Assembly (NCBI GenBank): GCA_018666775.1
Contig: JABIXC010000017.1
Span: 124,001-188,000, forward strand
Direction of reading: 5' to 3'
Source of the DNA: Rhodospirillales bacterium
GTDB lineage: Bacteria > Pseudomonadota > Alphaproteobacteria > SMXQ01
DNA: 64,000 bases
The notes beneath the pieces were generated by a model. That model was given only the letters and a program-made list of their open reading frames with translations, was not told the origin of the DNA and did not search any database. A program made the position numbers and the translations under genes. How positions within the stretch are numbered: the first letter of the stretch is position 1; every line of letters starts with the position of its first letter. Positions 28,755 to 39,093 of this stretch are shown piece by piece.

Positions 28755-29789
28755 TTATCCGCGGTTGGAAATGGCAACAAGTTGGGCCAGGGTCTCGGCT
28801 GCCTTGCCTTGATCAATCAGATCAGATGCCATGGCAACGCCCGCTTTTAAATCCGGGGCCTTGTTGGCAACCACCAGTGCGGCCCCGGCATTTAAAACAA
28901 CGATGTCGCGATAGGCATTTTTTTCACCGCTATATATATCCGTGATGGCCTTTGCGTTGGTCTTAGCATCACCGCCTTTCAGGTCTGCCGGGTCTGCCCG
29001 GTCAAGGCCCGCATCTTCGGGGGTAATTTCAAAATTTGTAACATGGCCGTCTTTGATTTCGGAAACATATGTGGCCCCGGTGGTGGTGATTTCATCCAAC
29101 CCATCAGACCCATGAACGACCCATGCACGCTCTGTTCCCAATTGGCCAAGAACCGTTGCCATGGGTTCCGTCCATTGGCGTTGGAACACACCAATTAATT
29201 GACGTTTGGTGCCCGCAGGGTTGGACAGTGGGCCCAGCAAATTAAAGATGGTTCGTGTGCCCAGCTCGACCCGCGTTGGCCCGACATGACGCATGGCAGC
29301 ATGGTGGCGCGGTGCCATCAGGAAGCCGACGTTGATGGTGGAAATTGCTTCTTCAACCAAAGCCATATCACAGTCAATGTTCACCCCAAGGGCAGCCAAC
29401 ACATCGGCAGAACCGGATTTGGAACTGAGCGCACGGTTGCCGTGCTTGGCGACAGGCACGCCTGCGGCTGCAACAACCATGGCCGCACCGGTTGAAATAT
29501 TATAGGTGCCGCTGGCGTCCCCGCCTGTGCCGCAGGTGTCGATGGCATCATCGGGTGCTTTGATTGCCAATGCCTTGGCGCGCATGACGGTTGCCGCCCC
29601 GGTGATCTCATCAATGGTTTCGCCACGTACCCGCAACGCCATTAAAAAGGCGCCCATCTGTGACGGCGTTGCCTCGCCCGACATGATGATTTCAAAGGCT
29701 TCTTCTGATTGCGCCCGGGTTAGTTTTCCACCATCGGCGACCTGTGCAATGAACCCCTTGAATGCAGGGTTTGTTGTCTCAGCATTCAT
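28755..29789 (-). CDS. trpD: Anthranilate phosphoribosyltransferase
   Basis: Transfers phosphoribosyl to anthranilate. It has 344 residues. The PRPP-binding loop is [17 protein letters not shown]. Other blocks are [21 protein letters not shown] and [11 protein letters not shown]. It overlaps trpG by 4 bases (ATGA) and is not fused to trpG, unlike in E. coli. Confidence 0.97.
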   Translation of the reverse strand: MNAETTNPAFKGFIAQVADGGKLTRAQSEEAFEIIMSGEATPSQMGAFLMALRVRGETIDEITGAATVMRAKALAIKAPDDAIDTCGTGGDASGTYNISTGAAMVVAAAGVPVAKHGNRALSSKSGSADVLAALGVNIDCDMALVEEAISTINVGFLMAPRHHAAMRHVGPTRVELGTRTIFNLLGPLSNPAGTKRQLIGVFQRQWTEPMATVLGQLGTERAWVVHGSDGLDEITTTGATYVSEIKDGHVTNFEITPEDAGLDRADPADLKGGDAKTNAKAITDIYSGEKNAYRDIVVLNAGAALVVANKAPDLKAGVAMASDLIDQGKAAETLAQLVAISNRG

Positions 29790-30373
29790 GCCGCTATCCC
29801 TCCCTTTTTTGTCATCGTGAGAAAGTTTTTCAGCAACGCGTGTCCATGTTCTGATGCGATGCTTTCTGGATGAAACTGCACCCCATGGATGGGCAATTCC
29901 TTGTGCTGAAGCCCCATGATAATGCCGTCTTCGGATTCTGCGGTGATTTCAAGACAATCAGGCAGGGTTTCACGTTCGACAATCAGGGAATGATAGCGCG
30001 TGGCATTGAAGGGCGAGGGAAGGCCTTCGAAAACGCCACAAGCGGTATGGGTGATCGGGGTGACCTTGCCATGCATGGGGGTGTCTGCACGTTTGACAAC
30101 GCCGCCGAAGGCTTGGGCGATGCATTGGTAGCCAAGACAAACCCCGAACATAGGTACTTTGCCGGCCCCGGATTTGATAAGATCAAGACAAATGCCTGCG
30201 CGGCCCGGATCACATGGGCCCGGTGAGATGATGATTCCCTCTTTGCCTTGCGCAATGGCTTCATCGACCGAAATCGCATCATTGCGGCGCACAATGATCT
30301 CAGCCCCAAGCTCGCCCAGATAGTGGACCAGATTGTAGGTAAAGCTATCGTAATTATCTATTAATAGATGCAT
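29786..30373 (-). CDS. trpG: Anthranilate synthase glutamine amidotransferase subunit
   Basis: Supplies ammonia from glutamine to TrpE; class I amidotransferase of 195 residues. The catalytic Cys is in [15 protein letters not shown], and His-Glu in VQFHPESI. It may also serve p-aminobenzoate synthesis, as no separate pabA is visible here. It heads the trpGDC-moaC-moeA run. trpE is not next to it: two opposite-strand genes intervene. No clear Shine-Dalgarno or trp-leader peptide is visible upstream. Confidence 0.95.
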   Translation of the reverse strand: MHLLIDNYDSFTYNLVHYLGELGAEIIVRRNDAISVDEAIAQGKEGIIISPGPCDPGRAGICLDLIKSGAGKVPMFGVCLGYQCIAQAFGGVVKRADTPMHGKVTPITHTACGVFEGLPSPFNATRYHSLIVERETLPDCLEITAESEDGIIMGLQHKELPIHGVQFHPESIASEHGHALLKNFLTMTKKGGIAA

Positions 30374-30463
30374 TTCAAAATGTTATCTTTATTGTCTAAT
30401 GTTATTTAGAGGCCATGTTTTCTTTTTATAGCAGCTTGATTGGTTTGAAGAAAGCAAGGCCGT

Positions 30464-30480
30464 TCAAGATTGTATCTTGA
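30464..30480. promoter_or_regulatory. Inverted repeat upstream of the copper ATPase
   Basis: TCAAGAT-TGT-ATCTTGA, a perfect 7+3+7 inverted repeat ending 14 bases before the proposed ATG at 30495. It may be an operator or an mRNA hairpin. It does not match the CueR operator pattern I know. Confidence 0.35.
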
Positions 30481-30494
30481 CCAATTACCACGGG

Positions 30495-32828
30495 ATGTCA
30501 TTAGAGAGCCTTATGAACGATTGTTGCAATCACGAAACGCCGCCTGATACAGAATCCAGCTGCCATGAAGATGCAGGTGGGGGGGCTGGGTTCTCTGAAT
30601 CAGGGGCTTATATCTGCCCCATGTGTCCCTCTGTTTCTTCCGCCAAACCCGGGGCTTGTCCCCATTGCGGGATGGCCTTGGAACTGGCCTCACCGGTAGC
30701 GTCTGGGAAGACGGTCTATACCTGTCCTATGCATCCAGATGTGATTGAGGATGAACCGGGCGATTGTCCCAAATGTGGGATGGCACTGGAAGCGGTTGTC
30801 GGTGCTGTAGACGATGGCCCATCTGCGGAACAGGTGGATATGACCCGGCGATTCTGGGGATCGGTTGCTTTTACGCTACCGCTTTTGATTCTTGCGATGG
30901 GAGAGATGATGCCGGGGTGGCCCAAAGACGGATTGATGTCACCGAACATTGACCGTTGGGCCCAGTTTGCATTGGCGAGCCCGGTTTTATTATGGGGGGG
31001 TGCGCCCTTTTTTGTGCGCGGCTGGAATTCCATTGTGACGCGTCATCTCAACATGTTCACGCTGGTTGCGATGGGCACAGGGGTTGCCTTCACCTTTTCA
31101 ACCGTTGCCGTGATTGCACCGGAAATTTTCCCTGTTTCTTTCCGGGGCCATGGTGGCGGCGTTGATGTTTATTTTGAAGCAGCTGCGGTCATTGTCACAT
31201 TGGTTTTGCTGGGGCAAGTGCTGGAATTAAAGGCACGGGCGAGAACATCCCAGGCCATAAGTGCACTTTTGGACATGGCACCGGGGACGGCCCGGATCAT
31301 TGGTGACGATGGCAGCGAAAAAGATATTCCCTTAGAGATGGTGACCATCGGGGATCATTTGCGGGTGCGCCCGGGAGAAAAAATTCCCGTTGATGGGATC
31401 ATCATGGAAGGGGCCAGCGCCGTAGACGAATCCATGATGACTGGCGAGCCAATACCGGTGGAAAAATCATCGGGTGACCGGGTGACGGGAGCAACCCTGA
31501 ACGGCAATGGCGGCTTTATCATGCGGGCCGAAAAAGTCGGCGCCGATACCTTGTTGGCACGGATCGTGGAAATGGTTGCCAATGCCCAGCGTTCCCGCGC
31601 ACCGATCCAGCGTTTGGCCGATGTGGTCGCCGGTTGGTTTGTGCCGGTGGTTTTGGGAATTGCAGTGATCACCTTTATTGTTTGGGCTGTGTTTGGGCCG
31701 CCGCCCGCGCTTGCCTTTGGGGTTGTGAATGCGGTGGCAGTGTTAATTATCGCCTGTCCCTGTGCATTGGGTCTTGCGACCCCGATGTCCATCATGGTGG
31801 GCACCGGGCGCGGGGCACAGGCCGGGGTTTTGTTTCGTGATGCCGAAGCGTTGGAAATTATGGAACGTGTGGACACCCTGGTGGTGGACAAGACCGGGAC
31901 CCTGACCGAAGGCAAGCCAAAATTGGTGATGGTTGAAGCTGTTCATGGGGCGGATCAGAACGCGTTGCTGACCCAAGTGGCATCATTAGAACGCGCCAGC
32001 GAACACCCATTGGCCGAAGCCATCGTTGCAGGTGCCATGGCCAAAGACCTTTCTTTAAGCCCCGTGAGCGACTTTAAAGCCGTGATTGGCAAAGGCGTGA
32101 TCGGAACGGTGGACGGTGTTCAGGTCGGCTTTGGTAATGTTGCCTTGATGGCTGAGATCGGGGTTTTGGTCAGTGACGAAATAGTAGATCAAGCCAGTGC
32201 GCTACAAATTGAGGGCAACACGGTGATGTTTGCGGCATCGGGCAATGAAATGGCTGGTTTTTTGGCTGTGAATGATCCGATCAAGGCAACCACGCAGGAG
32301 GCATTATCGCTTTTGATGAAAGATGGTGTGGCCGTGGTCATGCTGACCGGAGACAACCCGGGCACGGCTAAAGCGGTTGCGGACACATTGGGAATAAAAG
32401 TTTTTCATGCCGATGTGTTGCCGGAAGAAAAGGGTGCCATCATCCAATCACTTCAAAATGACGGGCGAACCGTTGCCATGGCCGGTGATGGTGTCAATGA
32501 TGCGCCAGCGCTGGCCCAAGCCCATGTTGGCATCGCCATGGGCACAGGCACGGATGTTGCTATGGAAAGTGCGGGGGTGACATTGGTAAAGGGTGATTTG
32601 CGGGGCATTGTTCGGGCAAGGCGGTTGTCGCGCGCCACCATGGGAAACATTCGCCAAAATTTGTTTTTTGCATTTGCCTATAACACGCTGGGCATTCCAG
32701 TAGCGGCAGGGGTGCTCTTCCCGTTTTTCGGGCTTGTGTTATCCCCAATGATTGCGGGTGCGGCAATGAGCCTCAGTTCAGTTTCTGTGATTGCCAATGC
32801 CCTTCGTCTTGGCAAAGTAAAGCTTTAG
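30495..32828 (+). CDS. copA: Copper-translocating P1B-type ATPase
   Basis: Exports monovalent copper (possibly silver) across the inner membrane. It has 777 residues from ATG 30495; ATG 30513, with GAGAG upstream, is an alternative. The N-terminus has two short Cys-rich heavy-metal-binding modules (about 39-62 and 75-98) with CPHCGM and CPKCGM, instead of ferredoxin-like HMA domains. Core motifs are the CPC membrane motif [13 protein letters not shown], phosphorylation loop [27 protein letters not shown] and [13 protein letters not shown]. Tyr-Asn (FAYNTLG) and Met-x-x-Ser-Ser (MSLSSV) in the last helices fit copper specificity. It is divergent from trpG, with no copper regulator or chaperone beside it. 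Confidence 0.93.
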   Translation: MSLESLMNDCCNHETPPDTESSCHEDAGGGAGFSESGAYICPMCPSVSSAKPGACPHCGMALELASPVASGKTVYTCPMHPDVIEDEPGDCPKCGMALEAVVGAVDDGPSAEQVDMTRRFWGSVAFTLPLLILAMGEMMPGWPKDGLMSPNIDRWAQFALASPVLLWGGAPFFVRGWNSIVTRHLNMFTLVAMGTGVAFTFSTVAVIAPEIFPVSFRGHGGGVDVYFEAAAVIVTLVLLGQVLELKARARTSQAISALLDMAPGTARIIGDDGSEKDIPLEMVTIGDHLRVRPGEKIPVDGIIMEGASAVDESMMTGEPIPVEKSSGDRVTGATLNGNGGFIMRAEKVGADTLLARIVEMVANAQRSRAPIQRLADVVAGWFVPVVLGIAVITFIVWAVFGPPPALAFGVVNAVAVLIIACPCALGLATPMSIMVGTGRGAQAGVLFRDAEALEIMERVDTLVVDKTGTLTEGKPKLVMVEAVHGADQNALLTQVASLERASEHPLAEAIVAGAMAKDLSLSPVSDFKAVIGKGVIGTVDGVQVGFGNVALMAEIGVLVSDEIVDQASALQIEGNTVMFAASGNEMAGFLAVNDPIKATTQEALSLLMKDGVAVVMLTGDNPGTAKAVADTLGIKVFHADVLPEEKGAIIQSLQNDGRTVAMAGDGVNDAPALAQAHVGIAMGTGTDVAMESAGVTLVKGDLRGIVRARRLSRATMGNIRQNLFFAFAYNTLGIPVAAGVLFPFFGLVLSPMIAGAAMSLSSVSVIANALRLGKVKL

Positions 32829-32865
32829 GGTTTAAGAACACTTTTTTAATAAGGAACAGGTTCAC

Positions 32866-34017
32866 GTGGCCATACCACCCAAACAAAACCCACCAGATGA
32901 TGACCTGGAATCCGATGAGGTTGAATCGGGCGAAGAGACCGAAGAGGAAACCCCTTGGTGGGCGGGCCCGCGTGTTTTTATATACGCAGCCATTGGTGTT
33001 TTGACCCTGATCATTGGGATAGCCGGGGGCATTGCCCTTTCTTACAAATTTAATCTTGGAAAAAAAGAATCTGTCGCTACTGCTGAACCAACAATATTGA
33101 CCCCAAAACGCCAACATGATGCAGATGAAATGCGTCGGCTCAGGCGCAATTACCCACGTGTGAAAATTGGCCCGGGCATAGAAGGACCGCCGCCGTTGCC
33201 GTTGCCCGAAGATGAAGAAGGCGTAGTCCGCCTTAAGCCGTTGGCAAAGGCATTTGTTCGTCCAAAGCCAAAACCTGCATGGCAGCGGTATGCCGCCAAG
33301 TTTCATGTTATTCAGGGCCTGCCCCTGGTTGCTGTGGTTATTGATGATTTGGGTCTGAACGGAAAACGGACCGAACAGGCCATTGCGTTGCCCAATGCGG
33401 TAACGCTTTCTTTTCTTCCCTATGGCAAAAGTCTTCGTAATCTGACGGCTGTGGCGCGTGAACGGGGCCATGAAATATTGGTTCATGTTCCAATGGAACC
33501 CAGTAGCAAAACTCAAAACCCCGGGACGAACCCGCTGTTGGTCGGACTTGGGGATGATGAAATTCGAAAGCGCCTTGATTGGGCATTGTCACAATTTACC
33601 GGTTACATCGGCGTGAACAATCACATGGGCAGTCGATTCACATCGGATCGCCGTGCCATTTCGGTGGTGATGGATGAACTGAAACGACGCGAACTGATGT
33701 TTCTTGATTCACGCACATCGGGCAAAACCATCGCTGCAAAAGTTGCTGCGAAAATTAATTTGCCGGTTGTGTCGCGTCATATCTTTCTGGATGACGAACA
33801 CAGCCCCGGTTATGAGAATGTGGTGAGCAATCTTCGGTTGCTGGAGGCCGTGGCCCGTCGTGAAGGATCGGCAATTGCGATTGGCCATCCCCACAGGGAA
33901 ACGTTTCGAGCATTGGAAAAATGGGCCCCGGAATTGCGCGCTAGGGGCATTCAACTGGTGCCACTTTCAAAGATTCTTCTCAAGCGCCAGCTTGGCAAAA
34001 GTGCCAACCAAAAGTAA
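32866..34017 (+). CDS. Divergent polysaccharide deacetylase family protein (DUF610/YibQ-like)
   Basis: It has 383 residues from GTG 32866 behind AAGGAA. It has an acidic cytoplasmic N-terminus (residues 1-30), one membrane anchor at about 40-65, a proline/charged linker, and a C-terminal domain (about 155-375). The domain contains PLVAVVIDDLG, EILVHVPMEPSS, YIGVNNHMGSRFTSD and AIAIGHPHRETFRAL, typical of the divergent polysaccharide deacetylase family. The substrate is unknown; family members are periplasmic and often near cell-wall genes. It starts 37 bases after the copper ATPase and converges with trpE. Confidence 0.88.
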   Translation: MAIPPKQNPPDDDLESDEVESGEETEEETPWWAGPRVFIYAAIGVLTLIIGIAGGIALSYKFNLGKKESVATAEPTILTPKRQHDADEMRRLRRNYPRVKIGPGIEGPPPLPLPEDEEGVVRLKPLAKAFVRPKPKPAWQRYAAKFHVIQGLPLVAVVIDDLGLNGKRTEQAIALPNAVTLSFLPYGKSLRNLTAVARERGHEILVHVPMEPSSKTQNPGTNPLLVGLGDDEIRKRLDWALSQFTGYIGVNNHMGSRFTSDRRAISVVMDELKRRELMFLDSRTSGKTIAAKVAAKINLPVVSRHIFLDDEHSPGYENVVSNLRLLEAVARREGSAIAIGHPHRETFRALEKWAPELRARGIQLVPLSKILLKRQLGKSANQK

Positions 34018-34035
34018 TCAGCATTCCAGTTTTTT

Positions 34036-35556
34036 TTAACGGGATTTTTTTGTGTCGCGTGCCGTGTTGACGGCTTCTTCGGCTGCCCGGATCAGGGCGC
34101 GGGCCTTGTTACAGCTTTCCTGATATTCGGCTTCTGGGTCTGAATCTGCAACCACGCCGCCGCCAGCCTGAACATACATAACGTCGTCCTTCACCACAGC
34201 GGTTCGCAGTGCAATGCAATGGTCCATGGCGCCATTGGCGGCAAAATATCCAACGGAGCCTCCATAAATACCGCGCCTTGAACATTCCAGCTCATCAATG
34301 ATTTCCATCGCGCGAACCTTTGGGGCACCGGAAACCGTCCCTGCGGGAAAACCGGCAATTAAAGAATCCAGACCGTCCAAGCCGTCCTTGATTTTACCTT
34401 CTACATTGGAAACGATGTGCATGACATGGGAATAGCGCTCAATGACCATCTGTTCGGTGACCGTCACGGTGCCGGTTTTGGCAACACGGCCAACATCGTT
34501 GCGGCCAAGATCAAGCAACATCAGGTGTTCTGATATTTCCTTGGGATCAGCCAGAAGGTCTTTTTCCAAATCCAGATCTTCGGCGCGGTCCGCACCCCGG
34601 GGCCGGGTGCCGGCAATGGGGCGAATGGTGACGGTATCATCGCGCAGGCGCACCAAAATTTCCGGGCTTGAGCCGACGACGGAAAAATCGTCAAAATTCA
34701 GAAAGAACAGGAATGGCGAAGGATTAAGCCGCCGCAAGGTGCGATACAAGGCAAAGGGCGGCAGATTAAAGGGCACCGCAAACCGTTGTGAGGGCACCAT
34801 CTGGAAGATATCACCGGCAAGGATATATTCCTTCGCTGTTTCGACCATGTGGTGATAGCCCGCCTGGGTGGTATTGGAGACAGGTACAGGATCAGCAAGT
34901 GGCGTATCAAGCGCGCTTTCGAGCACTGCTGGATCAATGGCGCGATTGAGCGCTATCTGGATTTCTGAAAGTCTGGATTCAGCTGCATCAAAGGCGGCTT
35001 TCGCATTACCTTGATTGGGCCAGACGGGCGTGATCAGGGTGATGACATCTTCAACGTTATCAAAAACAGCCATGATGGTTGGGCGAAGAAACATGCCATC
35101 GGGAACCCCTAAAACATCGGGGTTATCGTCGGGCAGGCGTTCCATCAAGCGGACGGTGTCGTATCCCATATAGCCAAACAAGCCCGTTGCCATAGGCGGC
35201 AGAGAATCGGGGATGTCCATGGCACATTCGTCGATCAGGCCCTTGAGAGACTCCAGCGGTGGGGCATCAAGGGGAAAGAAATCTTCGCGGTCTTCAAGGG
35301 CGAAGCGGTTGATTTCACATCGATCACGGAAACAGCGCCAGATCAGATCGGGCTTTAACCCGATAAAGGAATAACGACCCCTGGCCGCTCCACCCTCTAT
35401 CGATTCAAAAAGAAAACTCATGGGTTCTCCATGGGCAATCTTTAGAAAGGCTGATACGGGGGTTTCCATGTCGGCGATCAGCCGCGTCCACACCATTTGC
35501 GCTTTTCCGGCATCATACGTGCTTTTGAAAGCGCTAAAGTCAGGCATCATATCCAT
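34036..35556 (-). CDS. trpE: Anthranilate synthase component I
   Basis: Converts chorismate to anthranilate with TrpG. It has 506 residues. The N-terminal feedback region has FLFESIEGGAARGRYSFIG. The chorismate-binding core has IRPIAGTRPRGAD, MLLDLGRNDVGRV, VERYSHVMHIVSNVEG-like residues and FPAGTVSGAPKVRAMEI. It begins 4 bases after the ppiD stop, so it probably shares its transcript. In-frame ATGs at 35550 and 35547 are alternatives. It is separated from trpGDC by two opposite-strand genes. Confidence 0.96.
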   Translation of the reverse strand: MDMMPDFSAFKSTYDAGKAQMVWTRLIADMETPVSAFLKIAHGEPMSFLFESIEGGAARGRYSFIGLKPDLIWRCFRDRCEINRFALEDREDFFPLDAPPLESLKGLIDECAMDIPDSLPPMATGLFGYMGYDTVRLMERLPDDNPDVLGVPDGMFLRPTIMAVFDNVEDVITLITPVWPNQGNAKAAFDAAESRLSEIQIALNRAIDPAVLESALDTPLADPVPVSNTTQAGYHHMVETAKEYILAGDIFQMVPSQRFAVPFNLPPFALYRTLRRLNPSPFLFFLNFDDFSVVGSSPEILVRLRDDTVTIRPIAGTRPRGADRAEDLDLEKDLLADPKEISEHLMLLDLGRNDVGRVAKTGTVTVTEQMVIERYSHVMHIVSNVEGKIKDGLDGLDSLIAGFPAGTVSGAPKVRAMEIIDELECSRRGIYGGSVGYFAANGAMDHCIALRTAVVKDDVMYVQAGGGVVADSDPEAEYQESCNKARALIRAAEEAVNTARDTKKSR

Positions 35557-35560
35557 GGGA

Positions 35561-37438
35561 TCAGGGCCGGTTTTGCAGACGTTCAGGGTAGGTTTTTATG
35601 GTGACGCGTTGTTTCAAGGCAGACACCAGCTGATCGAACAGGTCGGTTGCGATGCCCCTTTGAATTTCATCACGGGTCCGGTTTTCGGTCTCTGTTTTTT
35701 CTTTTGCATCCGGGTTGCGAATACCGGAAAGAACAGCAACCACGTATCCATTCGATGCCATGGCCATGGCAGGTTCACCTTTTTTGATGGTAAACAATTT
35801 CACCATTAATGCGCTGGGCAATCCACTTTCAGCATCGTGGGTCAGACGGGTGAATGGTTTTGATGTTGTGACCTTTGCCTTTTGGCCCCGGGCAAGGGCT
35901 TTTAGTTTTTTGCCATTTTTAAGGGCATCAAGAATCTTTTTTGCCCGTACCTCTGCTATTTTGGCCCGTTGTTGGGACTTCCAGGCAGCAATAACGTCCT
36001 TGCGAATTTTTTCAAGCGGGCTGATTGCGGGTGAGATGACCTTGTCGACATGAAGAATGTAAAACCCACCCCCTTCGGTTTCCGACAACGGGCTGTCATC
36101 GCCGCTTTGGGTTTGGAAAACCATGCGCAGAAAATCACCTGATTTAGGCAGGCCGGCAATGGGGGTGCCATTGGGGTCAAGGCCACTGGAATCAACGGCA
36201 TTGATATTATGTGCTTTAACATTAAGCCGTGATGCGGCTTCGGAGATGGTGGCCCCACCGGCCAGGGAATCTTCCAGTTTGTTGGCCAAGGCAAAAATAC
36301 CATCAATGGCTTCCCGTGTGGCCAAATCGGCTTTTAGGGCCTTGCGCACTTCTGAAAGTGGCTTGATGTGACCTTTTTGAACGTCCGCGACCTTTACAAT
36401 ATGCCAGCCAAGCGCTGTTTTAATCGGCGCACTGGTAGCCCCTTTGCTTAAGTCAAAAACCGGGTTTGCAAGTTCACTGAAAAGGTCTTTCTTTTCAATC
36501 CAGCCAAGATCAATCGCTTTGATGGTTTTGCCATTTTCCTTTGCAGATTTGGAAAATTTTCCACGCTTGCGGATATTGGCGGCGGCGGTTTTTGCAGCGG
36601 CTTCCGTGGTGAAAACAATTTGGCTAATTTTGCGCCGTGCGCGGGTGGTGAATTCTTCGATGCGTTCATCGTAACTTTGTTTAATGCGCGCTTGGGCAAT
36701 CTGGACTTCATTGGCCAGCACTTTTGGGTCAAGATGAATGAAGCTGGCACCGCGGTATTCCGGTGCAGTGAACCGCGCGGGGTGGGCTTTATAAAACGCA
36801 TTTATTTCCCCATTGGCGGGGGTTTTGATGGTGTCTGTTTTGGGCAACGGGACCAATATGGATTGTGCAGTGCGACGCTCTGACCGAAACCGGACCATGG
36901 GGGCAAGCAGGGCACGGGGCAGGGGGATGTTGCTGGCAATGGCCTGGGAAAGCTGTGAAGTTGCCAGGCCTTGCTTCAGGTTAGAAACGTAGCGTCCTTC
37001 TGACACACTGGCTTGGCGCAGGGCTTGCGCAAAAATGCTTCGGTCAAATTGATTTTGGCCGTTGTAAAAAGTCCGGTCCATTCGGATGGCGCGGTTGGCC
37101 ATTTGGTCGGACACGACAATGCCAAGTTTATTTGCACCAAGGTTCACTGCGGCCTCGTCTACAAGACGGGTAATAACCTGTATGTTGATGCCCCGACGAA
37201 ATGACTGATCCCGATCAAGTTGGCGGCCGAACAAAGGGCGAAGCCGGTTGATCTCTTCCCGGATGGCTTCCTCTGCTCTGGATTTGGGAATTTTAACATC
37301 AGCAATTTCTGCGACCGCTGGATCACGTTCACCCAGAAAGATGTCGTTGATTCCCCAAATGGCGAAGCTGAGTACCAAAAGGCCCAGCAGGATTTTAATG
37401 ACCCAAGAACTGGCCCGTTCACGAAGTGCCTGAAGCAT
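35561..37438 (-). CDS. ppiD: Peptidyl-prolyl cis-trans isomerase, PpiD/SurA type
   Basis: Periplasmic folding factor anchored in the inner membrane, 625 residues. A single N-terminal membrane helix (about 13-33) is followed by a SurA-type chaperone domain and a parvulin domain at about 260-360 (KISQIVFTTEAAAKT to TALGWHIVKVADVQ). The C-terminal part is helical. It probably helps proteins emerging from the Sec channel. Its position beside tpiA-secG and trpE is one I recall from other alphaproteobacteria. It is divergent from tpiA. Confidence 0.92.
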   Translation of the reverse strand: MLQALRERASSWVIKILLGLLVLSFAIWGINDIFLGERDPAVAEIADVKIPKSRAEEAIREEINRLRPLFGRQLDRDQSFRRGINIQVITRLVDEAAVNLGANKLGIVVSDQMANRAIRMDRTFYNGQNQFDRSIFAQALRQASVSEGRYVSNLKQGLATSQLSQAIASNIPLPRALLAPMVRFRSERRTAQSILVPLPKTDTIKTPANGEINAFYKAHPARFTAPEYRGASFIHLDPKVLANEVQIAQARIKQSYDERIEEFTTRARRKISQIVFTTEAAAKTAAANIRKRGKFSKSAKENGKTIKAIDLGWIEKKDLFSELANPVFDLSKGATSAPIKTALGWHIVKVADVQKGHIKPLSEVRKALKADLATREAIDGIFALANKLEDSLAGGATISEAASRLNVKAHNINAVDSSGLDPNGTPIAGLPKSGDFLRMVFQTQSGDDSPLSETEGGGFYILHVDKVISPAISPLEKIRKDVIAAWKSQQRAKIAEVRAKKILDALKNGKKLKALARGQKAKVTTSKPFTRLTHDAESGLPSALMVKLFTIKKGEPAMAMASNGYVVAVLSGIRNPDAKEKTETENRTRDEIQRGIATDLFDQLVSALKQRVTIKTYPERLQNRP

Positions 37439-37649
37439 GTCTTAACAATGTCCGATAAGCCGTTGAAACCAAAAGCGCACCAGCCGGACCAGATGGGTGG
37501 TCGGATAGCTGGAATGTAAGGTCGGCATCATAGAAGCGGCTTATGGGGGCTGCAACACCGGAATTATTAAGGTGGGGGAGGCCTTTTCGAGCCGACAGGG
37601 GCATGATAAACCTCCCTATCGCTGTTTGCTTATATGAGGGGAAGAACAC

Positions 37650-38423
37650 GTGACCGAAACTGAATTTGACACCGGGCCCAGGCCGTTAATTGCCGGAAAC
37701 TGGAAGATGAATGCTGGCGGGGCCGATGGTGTGGCGCTGGCATCCGCCGTGGCCGCTGGAATCAAAGGGAAAACGCTGGGGTGTGACCTGCTTTTATGCC
37801 CCCCCGCCGTCATATTGTCTTTGGTGGCAGGTGCCGTTTCAGGGAGCGCCATTGGTGCCGGTGCGCAGGATTGTCACGCCAATGCATCGGGCGCCCATAC
37901 GGGGGACCTTTCGGTTGGCATGTTGGCAGACGCCGGGGCCGGTTATATTATTGTCGGTCATTCAGAACGCCGAGCGGATCATGGTGAGGGCGATGATGTG
38001 GTTTGTGCCAAGGCAAAAGCCACCCAGGATGCCGGGTTAATTGCCGTTATTTGTATTGGTGAAACCGAGGCGGAACGCGATCAAGGCGACACCCTTTCTG
38101 TGCTTAGTCAACAAATAGCAGGTTCTGTGCCCAAAGGTGCAATGGCTGCCAACACAGTCATTGCCTATGAACCGGTTTGGGCCATCGGTACCGGGCGAAC
38201 GCCATCGGTGGCCGAAGTGGTCGAGGCGCATGCCCATATTCGTGGCGAATTAAAAGGAAAAATTGGTCAAGAAAAAATGGTGCGACTGCTCTATGGGGGA
38301 TCGGTTAAGCCTGAAAATGCACAAGAATTGTTATCGGTTGCCAATGTGAATGGGGCGTTGGTGGGCGGTGCCAGCCTGAATGCAGGGAATTTTATTGCCA
38401 TTGCCGAGGCAATAAATAGCTAA
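37650..38423 (+). CDS. tpiA: Triosephosphate isomerase
   Basis: Interconverts dihydroxyacetone phosphate and glyceraldehyde 3-phosphate. It has 257 residues. Visible blocks are [12 protein letters not shown] (Lys), [12 protein letters not shown] (catalytic His), [15 protein letters not shown] (catalytic Glu and loop 6) and [11 protein letters not shown]. The start is GTG 37650 with GGGGAAG upstream. The 211-base space to ppiD holds no gene I can support. Confidence 0.97.
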   Translation: MTETEFDTGPRPLIAGNWKMNAGGADGVALASAVAAGIKGKTLGCDLLLCPPAVILSLVAGAVSGSAIGAGAQDCHANASGAHTGDLSVGMLADAGAGYIIVGHSERRADHGEGDDVVCAKAKATQDAGLIAVICIGETEAERDQGDTLSVLSQQIAGSVPKGAMAANTVIAYEPVWAIGTGRTPSVAEVVEAHAHIRGELKGKIGQEKMVRLLYGGSVKPENAQELLSVANVNGALVGGASLNAGNFIAIAEAINS

Positions 38424-38571
38424 TTTAGGGCCAATAGCCTGATTTTAGGTGTTTGATTAGGGCCATATGTCGGGTTTTGTGCATTTAACCTTTTAATCAT
38501 CATCCGAAAGCCGTATGTTCTGGCCGAATTTCGACCCTGTTTCGCTCGGCATTTGCAACCATTGGGGCACC

Positions 38572-38922
38572 ATGACAACCATTATTCTTACCATTCATCT
38601 GTTTTTGGCCATTGCAATGGTTGTGTGCATTCTTTTGCAGCGCTCTGAAGGCGGTGCGTTGGGCATTGGTGGCTCATCGGGCGGCGGCGGTGCTGGCGGC
38701 GGCATGATGTCGAGCCGTGCTCAGGCAAATCTTTTGACCCGGGCAACGGCGGTCCTTGCTGCATCGTTCATGGCAACGTCTTTGATCCTTGCCATTATGT
38801 CGGGCCACAGCCGCAAACCGAGCTCGGTTCTTGATCAAGGCCCCTTGGCGCAACCCGGTGCTCCTGTAAAACCCGGAGCCCCTGTCGTGCCTGCAAAGCC
38901 TGGCGCGCCTCTCGGGCGCTAG
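38572..38922 (+). CDS. secG: Preprotein translocase subunit SecG
   Basis: Small membrane subunit of the SecYEG channel, 116 residues from ATG 38572. It has two membrane helices (about 2-22 and 55-77) joined by a Gly/Ser-rich loop after LLQRSEGGALGIGG, the family signature. The C-terminus is Pro/Ala/Gly-rich with repeated PGAPV units. An in-frame extension to 38515 lacks family support. It follows tpiA after 148 bases, a usual neighbour order, and is followed by a strong terminator. Confidence 0.93.
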   Translation: MTTIILTIHLFLAIAMVVCILLQRSEGGALGIGGSSGGGGAGGGMMSSRAQANLLTRATAVLAASFMATSLILAIMSGHSRKPSSVLDQGPLAQPGAPVKPGAPVVPAKPGAPLGR

Positions 38923-38947
38923 GGCAAACTGCAGATGCAGGGTTTAG

Positions 38948-38980
38948 GGGCGACAATGAACAAGTCGCCCTTTCTTTTTT
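38948..38980 (+). terminator. Rho-independent terminator after secG
   Basis: GGGCGAC (38948-38954) pairs with GTCGCCC (38964-38970) over a 9-base loop, followed by the T-rich tract TTTCTTTTTT (38971-38980). Confidence 0.85.
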
Positions 38981-39093
38981 AGGGTCTGTTTTATTTCGTT
39001 TACAGAGTTTGTGATTTTGGCAACAAATTTATTTTCAAAAGCACTTAAATTTTAAATGGGTTGGCGTGAAGCAATGCTGTATTCTTGCAAGCC

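Noticed and set aside
37439-37649. Possible small RNA or small gene between ppiD and tpiA
   Set aside because: No tRNA-like fold, terminator or supported small ORF is visible; it is best read as a divergent promoter region.
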